This document shows, piece by piece, positions 52,889 through 62,238 of a stretch of DNA of 64,000 nucleotides. A model generated the notes under the pieces. The model was not told the DNA's origin, did no database searches, and worked only from the letters and a program-made list of their open reading frames with translations. The position numbers and the translations under genes are program-made. Source of the stretch: Caballeronia sp. LZ062 (GTDB taxonomy: Bacteria; Pseudomonadota; Gammaproteobacteria; Burkholderiales; Burkholderiaceae); contig NZ_JARTWB010000001.1 in NCBI RefSeq assembly GCF_031450785.1, positions 186,001-250,000 on the forward strand, written 5' to 3'. The stretch's first letter is position 1, and each line of letters starts with the position of its first letter.

Positions 52889-54310
52889 TCATCGAGTTGG
52901 CCCGCCCGGCAATGTTCGGCGCGCTGACACCTCGTCGATCGCGGTCCGCAGATCTTCCGTATGGACCATGAGTTCGCGTACCCGCCGCAAGGTCTGGTAT
53001 TGATCCAGCACACTACGCCACCGAGGCAAATGAAGCAGCTGATCCCACACGGGTTCGAGCGTTTGTGTATCGGCTGCTTGCCCATCTTCGAGCATGATGG
53101 CGAATTCGAGGCTCGGTTGCGCCGACAGCAGTTGCATGCGACTGCCTGCGCCGAGTACACGCTGAGCCGCTTCAAAAGGCGCATCGCAGCAATAGACAAC
53201 GCTTTTCTGCAAGCTGCCCTCGTCCGTGCTCAACTCACGCAACGAGGAACCGCGCAAATGCACGGCGCCTTGGCTTGTGTCGAACGCGTAAGCCACGTTT
53301 TCTTCAGCATGGGCAAGAAGCGCGATACCACGAAGCAGGCGAGAGAGATCGGTGGTTGCCGCATCGACGGACGCTTTCGATTCCACAAGCAGACAGACAT
53401 CCCATAGCGGCGTTTCATCGCTGCCAATTGCCTGCCTCAGCAGCACGGCATCCCATTCGCTCTTGGCGCGTTCGGCGCTTCCCGGAATAGTCGCGGGAGC
53501 GCGCATCGAGGTCACGACGCGATACGGTCGGTCCGCGCCTTCTTCTTGATTGAGACGATCCGCCATCACTCGCAGTGCCCGAGCGGCCCGTGCTTCGGCC
53601 GCCGTTCCGCGCTTCTGCGACGCGTTCCCTTGCGCAGCGGCCTGCGCACTGCCAGAGCGCGGACCATTCTTGTCCCATAGCGCCACATACTGACGCACTC
53701 GTTCATCTTCACGCAGCGATTCGAGACGCTGCAGGCGAAGCAACGAAGGGCTTTCAACGAGTCGCGTCAGCCATTGACGAAGCGGCGAATCGTTCGCGAT
53801 GTCGGGAGCCGAAAGCAGATCGTGCGCGATGTCGGCGAGGCCGTGACAGTAAGGCGACGACGCAGCAGCGTGCAGTCGCGCGAACGCTTCGCGCTGCCGC
53901 TCCGACGACGTTCGGTGCTTGCCTGGGTGCGCGATGGCGTTGACGCTGGCCCGAATGGATCGACGATCCTCTTTCGCGTGCTCGGACAACGCCACGTATT
54001 CGCGCACCTCGGCTGCACGGTGTCTTAGCAAGGTGGCTTTGAAGACCGGATCGCCTGAAACGTCGCGCATGGCTTCTTCGATCAAGCGAGCTAGGCTATC
54101 CACGAATGCGTGCTTCATCGATGCGGTGAGTCCTTCACCACGCGCCATTGCGCGACGGGCTTGCTCGATGACAATGGCAAGCGCGGTAGCGGGCTGGGTC
54201 TTGGACAGATCATCCGATGCCGCAGGAAGCGCGGGCAAGCGATAGCGGCGTGGAACGACTCTGAGCGTCTCTTGAAGCAGGAAAGGAACCGACATGGCAG
54301 TACGGGGCAT
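52889..54310 (-). CDS. hypothetical protein with PD-(D/E)XK-like signature
   Basis: A 473-aa soluble protein I do not recognise as a named enzyme. The N-terminal half is helical and charged. Residues about 233-315 show the order expected of a PD-(D/E)XK nuclease fold: a helix with Glu239 (KRGTAAEARAARAL), a strand pair with Asp287 (SEWDAVLLRQ), and LLVESKAS with Glu310 and Lys312. The C-terminal third continues with AHAEENVAYAFDTSQGAVHL. The upstream ribosome-binding site is weak; an alternative start is at 54295. It lies between cytochrome b561 and xylH with no functional link evident. Any name by similarity to aromatic synthesis enzymes would not be supported by what I see. Confidence 0.7.
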   Translation of the reverse strand: MPRTAMSVPFLLQETLRVVPRRYRLPALPAASDDLSKTQPATALAIVIEQARRAMARGEGLTASMKHAFVDSLARLIEEAMRDVSGDPVFKATLLRHRAAEVREYVALSEHAKEDRRSIRASVNAIAHPGKHRTSSERQREAFARLHAAASSPYCHGLADIAHDLLSAPDIANDSPLRQWLTRLVESPSLLRLQRLESLREDERVRQYVALWDKNGPRSGSAQAAAQGNASQKRGTAAEARAARALRVMADRLNQEEGADRPYRVVTSMRAPATIPGSAERAKSEWDAVLLRQAIGSDETPLWDVCLLVESKASVDAATTDLSRLLRGIALLAHAEENVAYAFDTSQGAVHLRGSSLRELSTDEGSLQKSVVYCCDAPFEAAQRVLGAGSRMQLLSAQPSLEFAIMLEDGQAADTQTLEPVWDQLLHLPRWRSVLDQYQTLRRVRELMVHTEDLRTAIDEVSARRTLPGGPTR

Positions 54311-54343
54311 GACGCGTAACCCCGTACTTTACCGCGTCCGCCC

Positions 54344-55546
54344 TTAGCGCCGCGCAGTGCCCGACACCACGTCGATCCAAACGGCGATCACGAGAATCGC
54401 GCCTTTGACGATCATCTGCCAGTACGAGTCGACATCCAGCATCGACATGCCGTTGTCGAGGCTCGCCATCACGAGTGCGCCGATGATCGCGCCATACACC
54501 GTGCCCGAGCCGCCACGCATCGACGTTCCGCCGATGAAGCATGCGGCGATGGCATCGAGTTCGCCCATCGATCCCGCGGAAGGCGATCCCGCCGCAAGAC
54601 GCGCCGTATTGACGAGTCCGCCGAATGCGCACATTAAGCCCATCAACGCAAAGATGGCGAGCTTCACGCGGTCTGTGTTGATCCCGGACAGGCGCGTCGC
54701 TTCCAGATTCGAGCCGACTGCATAGATGCGCCGGCCGAACACCGTTTGCGTCGCGATGTAGGTGAACACGCCGAGCAGCGCGAGCAGCACGAGCACGGGG
54801 ACCGGAATGCCGCCGTAGCGGTTCAGCGTCGCGACGAAGGCAAAAAGAATGACTCCTGCTGCGACGATTTTCACGCCGTCTTGCCAAGGCGCGACGACAG
54901 GCAAGCCATAACGCTGACGGCTGCGTCGTTGACGTAGCGTCAGGAGTGCAAGCAAGACGAAGAGCGCGACGGCAAGCGTATCGCCCGCAATACGCGGCAG
55001 ATAGCCTTGCCCGATGAACACGAGCGAATCGGACACCGGCGCGATAGTCGAACCACCTGTTATACCGAGCAATATGCCGCGATACGCCAGCATGCCGCCC
55101 AGCCCCACGATGAACGAGGGCACCCGTCGATAGGTGGACCACCATCCGTTGAAGAGACCAACGGCCACGCCGAGCAGCATCACGACGGGCAACGTTGCAG
55201 CAATAGGCCAGTGATACGTGACATCGAGAATCGCTGCCACACCGCCGAGCAGGCCCAGCAGTGAGCCGACGGATAAGTCGATTTCACCGGAGATAATGAC
55301 GAACACCATGCCGCATGCAAGCATCCCGGTGATCGACATCTGGCGCAACAGGTTGGAAAGATTGCGCGGCGTGACGAATGCGCCATCGGTCAGGACAGAG
55401 AACAATAGCCAGATGACGGCCACAGCAAGCAGCAGCGCAAGCAGCTTGTAGCGCGTGAAAAGCTGCTTCAACCGCTGGCTGGCGGACTGCGGCGCGCCCT
55501 TCTCGTCTTTGCTCTGCTTGGGCGTGGAAATGAGATCGGGAGTCAT
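54344..55546 (-). CDS. xylH: D-xylose ABC transporter permease
   Basis: A 400-aa inner-membrane permease of the RbsC/XylH type with about ten hydrophobic segments. Conserved segments: [20 protein letters not shown] near residue 64, [20 protein letters not shown] near 85 and a late [20 protein letters not shown]. Its start overlaps the xylG stop by 4 bp. Order xylF-xylG-xylH and the adjacent xylA make the substrate D-xylose very likely. Confidence 0.92.
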   Translation of the reverse strand: MTPDLISTPKQSKDEKGAPQSASQRLKQLFTRYKLLALLLAVAVIWLLFSVLTDGAFVTPRNLSNLLRQMSITGMLACGMVFVIISGEIDLSVGSLLGLLGGVAAILDVTYHWPIAATLPVVMLLGVAVGLFNGWWSTYRRVPSFIVGLGGMLAYRGILLGITGGSTIAPVSDSLVFIGQGYLPRIAGDTLAVALFVLLALLTLRQRRSRQRYGLPVVAPWQDGVKIVAAGVILFAFVATLNRYGGIPVPVLVLLALLGVFTYIATQTVFGRRIYAVGSNLEATRLSGINTDRVKLAIFALMGLMCAFGGLVNTARLAAGSPSAGSMGELDAIAACFIGGTSMRGGSGTVYGAIIGALVMASLDNGMSMLDVDSYWQMIVKGAILVIAVWIDVVSGTARR

Positions 55547-57114
55547 GCGAGGCTCGCTGAATCGATTGAATCACTGTCTTGCCGCGTTGCAATGGCGGCG
55601 GAAAGAATGTCTTCCTGCGTGAGGCCGTCGTTGATGAAATCACCCCGCAGTTCGCCTTCGCCGATGACGAGCACACGGTCTGCCACGCCGAGCACTTCCG
55701 GCAGTTCCGAAGACACCATGACGATGGAAACGCCCCGCCGCCCAAGCTCGAACATCAGCTTGTAGATTTCGTATTTCGCGCCTACATCGACGCCGCGCGT
55801 GGGTTCGTCCAGAATCAGCACTTCCGGATCGGTCAGCAACATGCGTGTGAGTACCGCCTTCTGCTGATTGCCGCCGGAAAGACTTGCTATGGACAGCATG
55901 GGATGCGCGGCGCGCACGGAAAGCCGCTTCATCTCCGTGTGAATCGTGTCGAGTTCCGCGGCGGTATCAATGCGGCCGCCTTTGGCAAAGCGCCGCAACA
56001 CCGCGAGGGTGATGTTATGCCCGACGCCGAGTTGCGGGACGATGCCATGGCGCTTGCGATCCTCCGGCACCATTGCGATCTTTGCCGCGATGGCGTCGGC
56101 CGGTGTGCGAATGGTGACGGGCTTGCCCTTCACGAACACCTGCGCGGAACTCTCTCCTGCGTAGGCGCCGAAGACCGCCTGCATCAGTTCGGTACGGCCC
56201 GCCCCGACGAGCCCGGCGACGCCGAGAATCTCGCCCTTTCTTAGCGCGAACGACACGTCGTCGACGCGCTTGCGATTCGGATTCGTGATATCGAAACACG
56301 TGACGTTGCGCGCTTCAAAGATCACGTCGCCAATCTCGTGCCGGTCTTCCTTCGCGGGACGCGGGAAAAGGTTCGTGATCTCTCGACCGACCATCATCGC
56401 AATCACGCGGTCCGTGCTGAGGCCACGCATGGGATGCGTGGCGACGTGTTTGCCGTCGCGAATGACCGTGACGGTATCGCAAACCGCCTCAACCTCATCT
56501 AGCTTGTGCGAGATGTACACGCACGCAACGCCGCGCCGCTTCAGGTCCCGGACGATGTCGAGAAGAATCTGCGTTTCGGCTGCGGTAAGCGATGAAGAAG
56601 GCTCGTCGAGGATCAGCAATCTCGCCTTCTTGTTCAGCGCCTTGGCGATTTCAATGAGTTGCTGATGCCCGCCGCCGTAGTTCATCACCGGCTGCGCCAC
56701 ATTAATGCCCTGAATGTTCAGCTCGTCGAGTAGTTCACTCGCGCGCTGATACATTGCCGGATAATTCATGCGACCGCCGGGCAGCGTGATCTCGTTGCCG
56801 AGGAAGATATTCTCGGCCACCGACAGTTGCGGCACGAGCATCAGTTCCTGATGAATGATGATGATGCCCGCGCGCTCGGTATCGCGAATGCTGGTCGCCT
56901 GAAGCGGCTTGCCGTCCCAGTGTATTTCGCCCTGCCACGTGCCATACGGGAAAACGCCCGACAGCACCTTCATGAGTGTGGACTTGCCTGCGCCATTTTC
57001 GCCGCAGAGTCCCACACACTCGCCTTGATTCACGACGAGATCGATGCCGTCGAGCGCCTTCACACCGCCGAACGATTTGGCGATGCCGCGCATCTCCAAT
57101 AGCGCCTGTGCCAT
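55543..57114 (-). CDS. xylG: D-xylose ABC transporter ATP-binding protein
   Basis: A 523-aa protein of two fused ATPase domains, as usual in sugar ABC importers. The first has Walker [11 protein letters not shown] near residue 36, the [20 protein letters not shown] block near 88 and [11 protein letters not shown] near 160. The second has [15 protein letters not shown] near 290 with a degenerate Walker [17 protein letters not shown] near 405 and [15 protein letters not shown] near 425. The ATG at 57114 is used; 12 codons upstream lack support. It drives import with XylH and XylF. Confidence 0.93.
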   Translation of the reverse strand: MAQALLEMRGIAKSFGGVKALDGIDLVVNQGECVGLCGENGAGKSTLMKVLSGVFPYGTWQGEIHWDGKPLQATSIRDTERAGIIIIHQELMLVPQLSVAENIFLGNEITLPGGRMNYPAMYQRASELLDELNIQGINVAQPVMNYGGGHQQLIEIAKALNKKARLLILDEPSSSLTAAETQILLDIVRDLKRRGVACVYISHKLDEVEAVCDTVTVIRDGKHVATHPMRGLSTDRVIAMMVGREITNLFPRPAKEDRHEIGDVIFEARNVTCFDITNPNRKRVDDVSFALRKGEILGVAGLVGAGRTELMQAVFGAYAGESSAQVFVKGKPVTIRTPADAIAAKIAMVPEDRKRHGIVPQLGVGHNITLAVLRRFAKGGRIDTAAELDTIHTEMKRLSVRAAHPMLSIASLSGGNQQKAVLTRMLLTDPEVLILDEPTRGVDVGAKYEIYKLMFELGRRGVSIVMVSSELPEVLGVADRVLVIGEGELRGDFINDGLTQEDILSAAIATRQDSDSIDSASLA

Positions 57115-57176
57115 GCTAATTGTCCTGACTGTGCCGAACGAAGCGGGCATCGCACGAGGCCATGCCCGCAGGACTT

Positions 57177-58205
57177 TCAGTTGCCGGCAAGTTGCGCTTG
57201 CGAATAGAAGCCGTCCTTGATGACGACGTCCACGTTGGACTTGGTCAGCAGCGTCGGCTGCAGCAGTACCGTGTCGACCTGCTTCTTGCCGTTGTCGTAC
57301 TTCGCGTTAAAGGCGGGCTTGTCGCCCTTGGCCAGATCGACGGCAAGTTTCGCTGCATTGCCCGCAATCAGCTTGAGCGGCTTGTAGACCGTCATGGTCT
57401 GCGTGCCCGCGACGAGACGCTTCACGGCGGCGAGGTCCGCGTCTTGCCCGGATACCGGCACCTTGCCCGCGAGCTTTTGCGCGGCCAGCGCCTGAATGGC
57501 GCCGCCTGCGGTGCCGTCGTTGGACGCGACGATGGCATCGATCTTGTTGTTGTTTGCGGTCAACGCATCCTCGGTGATGCGCAGCGCGGTGGATGCGCTC
57601 CATTCCGGCACCCATTGCTGGCCGACGATCTTGATGTCGCCGCGATCGACCGCCGGCTTGAGCACCTTCATCTGCCCTTGTCGCAGCATCTTTGCGTTGT
57701 TGTCGGTAGGCGCCCCGCCAAGCAGGAAGTAATTGCCCTTGGGCTGGGCGTTATACACGCCTTGCGCCTGCAATTCGCCCACCTTTTCGTTGTCGAACGA
57801 GATATAGGCATCGACGTCCGCATCCAGAATCAGGCGGTCATACGAGACGACCTTGATGCCCGCCTTGTGCGCCTCGGCCACCACATTACCGAGCGTCTTC
57901 GAATTGAACGGCACGATTACGATGACATCGACGCCACGCGAAATCAGATTCTCGATCTGCGAGATTTGCCGCGCTTCGCTCGCGTCGGCCGACTGTACCG
58001 ATACTTTCGCGCCGAGCTGTGTCGCGGCAGCCACGAAATAGTCGCGATCCCGCGACCAGCGTTCAACGCGCAAGTCGTCGATACAGAACCCGATCTCGGG
58101 CTTGTCCTTGCTTGCATGGGCAAGCGGCGCGACCATCGAAAAGCCTGCGCACATGACGGCGCAGACGAGCGAACTCAATACCGAACGGCGAATGGATGAT
58201 TTCAT
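57177..58205 (-). CDS. xylF: D-xylose-binding periplasmic protein
   Basis: A 342-aa type I periplasmic binding protein. The signal peptide spans 1-31 ([20 protein letters not shown], then AS). The mature protein has [20 protein letters not shown] near residue 36, [20 protein letters not shown] near 123, and [20 protein letters not shown] near 225. These are close to E. coli XylF. AGGAG precedes the ATG. It lies 185 bp downstream of xylA. That gap contains a copy of the element found upstream of xylA, so it probably has its own promoter. Confidence 0.94.
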   Translation of the reverse strand: MKSSIRRSVLSSLVCAVMCAGFSMVAPLAHASKDKPEIGFCIDDLRVERWSRDRDYFVAAATQLGAKVSVQSADASEARQISQIENLISRGVDVIVIVPFNSKTLGNVVAEAHKAGIKVVSYDRLILDADVDAYISFDNEKVGELQAQGVYNAQPKGNYFLLGGAPTDNNAKMLRQGQMKVLKPAVDRGDIKIVGQQWVPEWSASTALRITEDALTANNNKIDAIVASNDGTAGGAIQALAAQKLAGKVPVSGQDADLAAVKRLVAGTQTMTVYKPLKLIAGNAAKLAVDLAKGDKPAFNAKYDNGKKQVDTVLLQPTLLTKSNVDVVIKDGFYSQAQLAGN

Positions 58206-58346
58206 GTCTCACTCCTGTTATGGACGACCGCCGGCGTGACGTGCGAGAGAACGCGCGGCGTTACATTCAGTGCGCCGCGAATACGTGCTCGCAGGCGTCG
58301 CTATGTTGGTTTCGGTTCGAAGAGTGGGCGTTATCGGCCCGCATCG

Positions 58347-58388
58347 CAATTGCGAAATCTGCCGTCTGCGCTAACGTTTTTTAGGTTC
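58347..58388 (-). promoter_or_regulatory. xyl element copy upstream of xylF (candidate XylR operator)
   Basis: Begins CAATTGCGAAAT on the plus strand (58347-58358). Over about 40 bp it shares spacing and sequence with the copy upstream of xylA: a TAACG/TAGCG core 25 nt further on, then a T-rich TTTAG. It lies 142 bp upstream of the xylF start, in the same orientation relative to its gene as the xylA copy. Confidence 0.6.
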
Positions 58389-58390
58389 GC

Positions 58391-59707
58391 TCAGCCGTAG
58401 ATCGCGCGATTGACAATATTCTCCAGCCGCTCTTGCTGACCGCTGACATGCCGGGGATCGATACCACGCGAGAGCGCGTCGCTCGCCAGCGCGTCCAGCG
58501 AATAGCCGCCTGCGAGCACCTTGCGGCCGAGATCCGAATCCCAACCGGCGTAGCGGGCCCGCTTCAGTTCTTCGAGTTGATCGTTATCTACGAGCGTCGC
58601 GGCGCGATCGAGCGCCACCGCAATCATGTCGATTGCGCCGATGTGTCCATGCAGCAGATCTTCCGCATCGATGCTCTGCCTCCGCACTTTCGAGTCGAAA
58701 TTCATGCCGCCGGTCGTGAAGCCGCCGTTGCGCAGGATCTCGTAGAGCGCGAGCGTGAGTTCTTCGACGCTGTTCGGAAACTGGTCGGTATCCCAGCCGT
58801 TTTGCGGATCGCCTCGGTTCGCGTCGATGCTGCCGAAGATGCCGAGTGCGAAAGCCGTCGCGATCTCGTGATGGAACGAATGTCCGGCAAGCGTTGCGTG
58901 GTTCGCTTCGATGTTCACGCGGAATTCATCCTGCAAGCCAAATTGAGTAAGAAAGCCGTGCACCGTCGCGACGTCGTAATCGTATTGATGCTTGGTCGGC
59001 TCCTGCGGCTTCGGCTCGATCAGCAGAGCGCCCTTGAAGCCGATCTTGTGCTTGTGCTCGGCGACCATCGCGAGGAAGCGCGCGAGCTGCTGGCGTTCTC
59101 GCTTGAGGTCCGTGTTCAAAAGCGTCTCGTAACCTTCACGGCCGCCCCACAGCACGTAGTTCTCGCCGCCGAGATCGAGCGTAGCTTGCAGCGCCTCGCG
59201 CACTTGTGTGGCAGCGAAGGCGAATACGTCCGGGTTCGGGTTCGTGGCTGCGCCCGCTGCATAACGCGGATTGGAGAATAGATTCGCCGTACCCCAGAGC
59301 AGTTTGACGCCGCTTGCCTCCTGTTTGCGCGCCAGATAGTCGCGCATGTGCTTGAAGTTGTCGACGTATTCGCGAATGCTTGCACCCTCGGGCGCGACGT
59401 CGGTGTCGTGAAACGTATAGAACGGCGTGCCGAGCTTGCTGAAGAATTCGAAGGCGGCATCGGCTTTCATGTGCGCCATTTCCATCGCATCGCCCTGCTT
59501 GTGCCATGGACGATCGAACGTCCCCGCGCCGAACACATCCACACCCGGCCACACGAACGAATGCCAGTAACACATGGCAAGCCGCAGATGATCGGCCATA
59601 CGCTTGCCGAGCACCAGTTTGTCGGCATCATAATGGCGATAGGCGAACGGATTCTCCGAACCGGCTCCCTCGAAGCGGGCGCTCGGAAGGTGTTCGAGCA
59701 AAGGCAT
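58391..59707 (-). CDS. xylA: xylose isomerase
   Basis: A 438-aa TIM-barrel enzyme that isomerises D-xylose to D-xylulose. Active-site segments: [10 protein letters not shown] near residue 100 (catalytic His/Asp), [20 protein letters not shown] near 185, [17 protein letters not shown] near 228 (metal-binding Glu; catalytic Lys) and [20 protein letters not shown] near 293 (metal Asp residues). The ATG at 59707 follows GGAGA; an ATG 18 codons upstream lacks this. First gene of the minus-strand xyl operon, divergent from xylR. No xylB is in the window. Confidence 0.95.
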   Translation of the reverse strand: MPLLEHLPSARFEGAGSENPFAYRHYDADKLVLGKRMADHLRLAMCYWHSFVWPGVDVFGAGTFDRPWHKQGDAMEMAHMKADAAFEFFSKLGTPFYTFHDTDVAPEGASIREYVDNFKHMRDYLARKQEASGVKLLWGTANLFSNPRYAAGAATNPNPDVFAFAATQVREALQATLDLGGENYVLWGGREGYETLLNTDLKRERQQLARFLAMVAEHKHKIGFKGALLIEPKPQEPTKHQYDYDVATVHGFLTQFGLQDEFRVNIEANHATLAGHSFHHEIATAFALGIFGSIDANRGDPQNGWDTDQFPNSVEELTLALYEILRNGGFTTGGMNFDSKVRRQSIDAEDLLHGHIGAIDMIAVALDRAATLVDNDQLEELKRARYAGWDSDLGRKVLAGGYSLDALASDALSRGIDPRHVSGQQERLENIVNRAIYG

Positions 59708-59786
59708 GATGTCTCCGGGTTTGGATGCGCGCATTCGAGGCGCGCTATAGAGTGACGCCATGCTGCCAGCCGCGCGCCCGGTGCTT

Positions 59787-59828
59787 CAATTGCGAAATTC
59801 GCCAGCACCATTAGCGATTCTTTAGAAA
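59787..59828 (-). promoter_or_regulatory. xyl element copy upstream of xylA (candidate XylR operator)
   Basis: CAATTGCGAAAT at 59787-59798 on the plus strand heads a segment of about 40 bp homologous to one upstream of xylF. It is 80 bp before the xylA start, in the xylA-xylR divergent region, so it could also serve xylR. Confidence 0.6.
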
Positions 59829-59928
59829 CGCCGATGTCTGCTAGCACATGCAATTAGAATGAAGCGGCTGCATAGTCGGCAGCCAGGCGTCATATATGGA
59901 AAACCCTTAAGTCCGCTAAGAGATTTTC

Positions 59929-61116
59929 ATGAACCGTCCGCATCGCATTGCGCTGCTTTTCAACGCGAACAAGGTGTACGACCGCGAAATCATCACCGGT
60001 ATCGGTCAGTACCTGCTTTCCACGCGTGTCGCCTGGGACCTTTTCCTCGAAGAAGATTTCAGAGCGCGGCTCACAGGCATTGAACGCTTCGATGGCGACG
60101 GCATCATCGCGGATTTCGACGACCCCGCCGTATGCGACGCGCTCGCCGATTGCCCGCTTCCCGTCGTCGCGGTAGGCGGCTCTTACCACGATGCGGCCTG
60201 CTATCCCGCATCGCTGCCCTATATCGCCACGGACAACGCCAAGCTCGTTTCGCTTGCCTATACGCACCTCATCAGCGCGGGACTGCAACGCTTTGCGTTA
60301 TACAGCCTGCCGGAATCCGCCGAGAACCGCTGGGCTCAGGAGCGCGAACGCGCGTTCGAAGCGCTGATGACGGCCGATGGACTGGACGCGGAAATACATC
60401 GCGGCCTGCCGACGAGCGCGCCGGTATGGAGTCAGGCAAGCGCGGATCTCACTACGTGGCTGCAGGGCCTGGAAAAGCCGGTCGGCATCATCGCCGTCAC
60501 GGATGCGCGTGCGCGGCATCTTCTGCAAGCCTGCCTGATCTCGGGCATCGCGGTGCCCGAACAAGTGGCGATCATCGGTATCGACAACGATCCGCTCACG
60601 CGTTCACTCACGCGCATCGAGCTTTCGTCGGTGATTCAGGGAACAGAGGAAATGGGCCGCACGGCGGCGCACCTGTTGCATCAGATGCTCGGTGGCGCGC
60701 GCTTCGCGGGACGCCGAATACTCGTGCCGCCAGTCGGGATCAACGTGCTCGAGTCGACGCGCCATCAGCCCGTGGCGAGTCCCTATGTGATGCGAGCGCG
60801 TCATTACATACGTCAATACGGATGTCAGGGCATCAAGACTGAACAGGTAGCCGATTATGTCGGCGTATCACGCTCGTCCCTCGAAGACCACTTTCGGCGC
60901 GAGCTTGGCTGCACCGTTCATCAGGAAATCCTGAGTCACAAGCTTCACGTGGCCAAGCAATTGCTTGCGAAACAGGACATCCCGAGTGCAGAAGTCGCAA
61001 TACGCTGCGGCTTTACTTCGGTGCAGTACATGTACGCGGTTTTCCGGCGCGAACTCGATTGCACGCCGCGCGAGTATCAGGAACGGCTTCAAGCCACGTC
61101 TTCGCACACTGCCTGA
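59929..61116 (+). CDS. xylR: xylose operon regulator XylR (AraC family)
   Basis: A 395-aa activator. The N-terminal LacI-type periplasmic-binding-like domain (about 5-275; RIALLFNANKVYDREIITGI and VAIIGIDNDPLTRSLTRIEL) binds xylose. The C-terminal AraC double helix-turn-helix spans about 290-390 (YVGVSRSSLEDHFRRELG; IRCGFTSVQYMYAVFRREL). This domain pair is the hallmark of XylR. It is divergent from xylA across about 220 bp and should activate xylA and xylFGH with xylose bound. The galM gene follows after 21 bp. Confidence 0.94.
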   Translation: MNRPHRIALLFNANKVYDREIITGIGQYLLSTRVAWDLFLEEDFRARLTGIERFDGDGIIADFDDPAVCDALADCPLPVVAVGGSYHDAACYPASLPYIATDNAKLVSLAYTHLISAGLQRFALYSLPESAENRWAQERERAFEALMTADGLDAEIHRGLPTSAPVWSQASADLTTWLQGLEKPVGIIAVTDARARHLLQACLISGIAVPEQVAIIGIDNDPLTRSLTRIELSSVIQGTEEMGRTAAHLLHQMLGGARFAGRRILVPPVGINVLESTRHQPVASPYVMRARHYIRQYGCQGIKTEQVADYVGVSRSSLEDHFRRELGCTVHQEILSHKLHVAKQLLAKQDIPSAEVAIRCGFTSVQYMYAVFRRELDCTPREYQERLQATSSHTA

Positions 61117-61137
61117 CGCAACGAAGGTCATCGACTT

Positions 61138-62232
61138 ATGAACATCGCCGACACCGAGGGCACTGCCCGAACGAATGCCGACCAAATCACTGTCGAGCGG
61201 TGGGGCAGCTTGCCGGGCGGCGACAGCGTGCGTCTTTTCACGCTGCGCAATGCGCACGGGATGCGCGTCACCATCAGCGATCTTGGCGCGACGCTCGTTT
61301 CGTGGCATGCCGCAGATCGTGCGGGACGGGTCGCCGATGTCCTGCTCGGGCACGACACACCCGAAGCGTATTTCACGAGCAGCGCGTTCATGGGGGGCAT
61401 CATCGGGCGATGGGCGAATCGCATTGCCGATGCCCGCTTCGTGCTCGACGGCGTGCCCTATTCGCTCGATCGCAACGAGGGACCGCATCATCTTCATGGC
61501 GGCGCAACGGGTTTTCATCGCGCGCTATGGAATGCACGTGAGAGCGAAGGCGGACTGGAATTCATGCATGAGTCGCCCGAAGGCGATGCGGGCTTTCCCG
61601 GCAAAGTCATAGCGACGGTGCGTTATTCGCTGGACGACGACGGTGCGCTCACGATCCGCTACGACGCGGTCGCCGACGCGCCGACGCCCATCAACATGAC
61701 GAATCACGCCTATTTCAACTTGTCCGGTGATAACGCGCCCGGCCCCTTCGACATACGCGGCCACGTCATTGCCATAGACGCCGATACGTTCTTCGAAACC
61801 GACGATGCGTTGATTCCCGTGGCCCGTGCGCATGTAGCAGGCAACGCATTCGACTTTCGCGCGGGCGCGCCGATCGGCGCACGACTCGACTGGCCGGATA
61901 CGCGTCTTGCGCGCGCCGGCGGCTTCGATCATTGCTACATCTTGCCGGACGCCGACGAAGGCGCGGTGCGCAAGGCCGCGATCCTATACGATCCGGCGAG
62001 CGGAAGAGAACTCACCGTATCGACAGATGCACCTGGCTTGCAGTTCTATACCGGCAATTTTCTCGAAGGTGTGACTGGCCGCGAGGGCAAGTCATATCGC
62101 ATTCATGCGGGGCTATGCCTCGAAGCTGGTGCGTTTCCTAATCAGATCAATATGCCGGATGCGTCGCGCGTGGTGCTGAGGCCAGGCGAGCGTTATAGCC
62201 AGACCACGCGCTATCGCATCGGCGTGCGATAG
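61138..62232 (+). CDS. galM: aldose 1-epimerase
   Basis: A 364-aa mutarotase that interconverts alpha and beta aldose anomers, here probably speeding supply of the xylose form used by XylA. Motifs: LGATLVSWHAADR near residue 46, GRWANRIADARF near 90, catalytic His in NEGPHHLHGGATGFHRALW near 115, TNHAYFNLSG near 185 with the second His and the late catalytic Glu in GLCLEAGAFPNQINMP near 325. It lies 21 bp after xylR on the same strand, so the two probably form one transcript. It converges with the alpha/beta-hydrolase gene, 6 bp away. Confidence 0.9.
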   Translation: MNIADTEGTARTNADQITVERWGSLPGGDSVRLFTLRNAHGMRVTISDLGATLVSWHAADRAGRVADVLLGHDTPEAYFTSSAFMGGIIGRWANRIADARFVLDGVPYSLDRNEGPHHLHGGATGFHRALWNARESEGGLEFMHESPEGDAGFPGKVIATVRYSLDDDGALTIRYDAVADAPTPINMTNHAYFNLSGDNAPGPFDIRGHVIAIDADTFFETDDALIPVARAHVAGNAFDFRAGAPIGARLDWPDTRLARAGGFDHCYILPDADEGAVRKAAILYDPASGRELTVSTDAPGLQFYTGNFLEGVTGREGKSYRIHAGLCLEAGAFPNQINMPDASRVVLRPGERYSQTTRYRIGVR

Positions 62233-62238
62233 GTCGGC

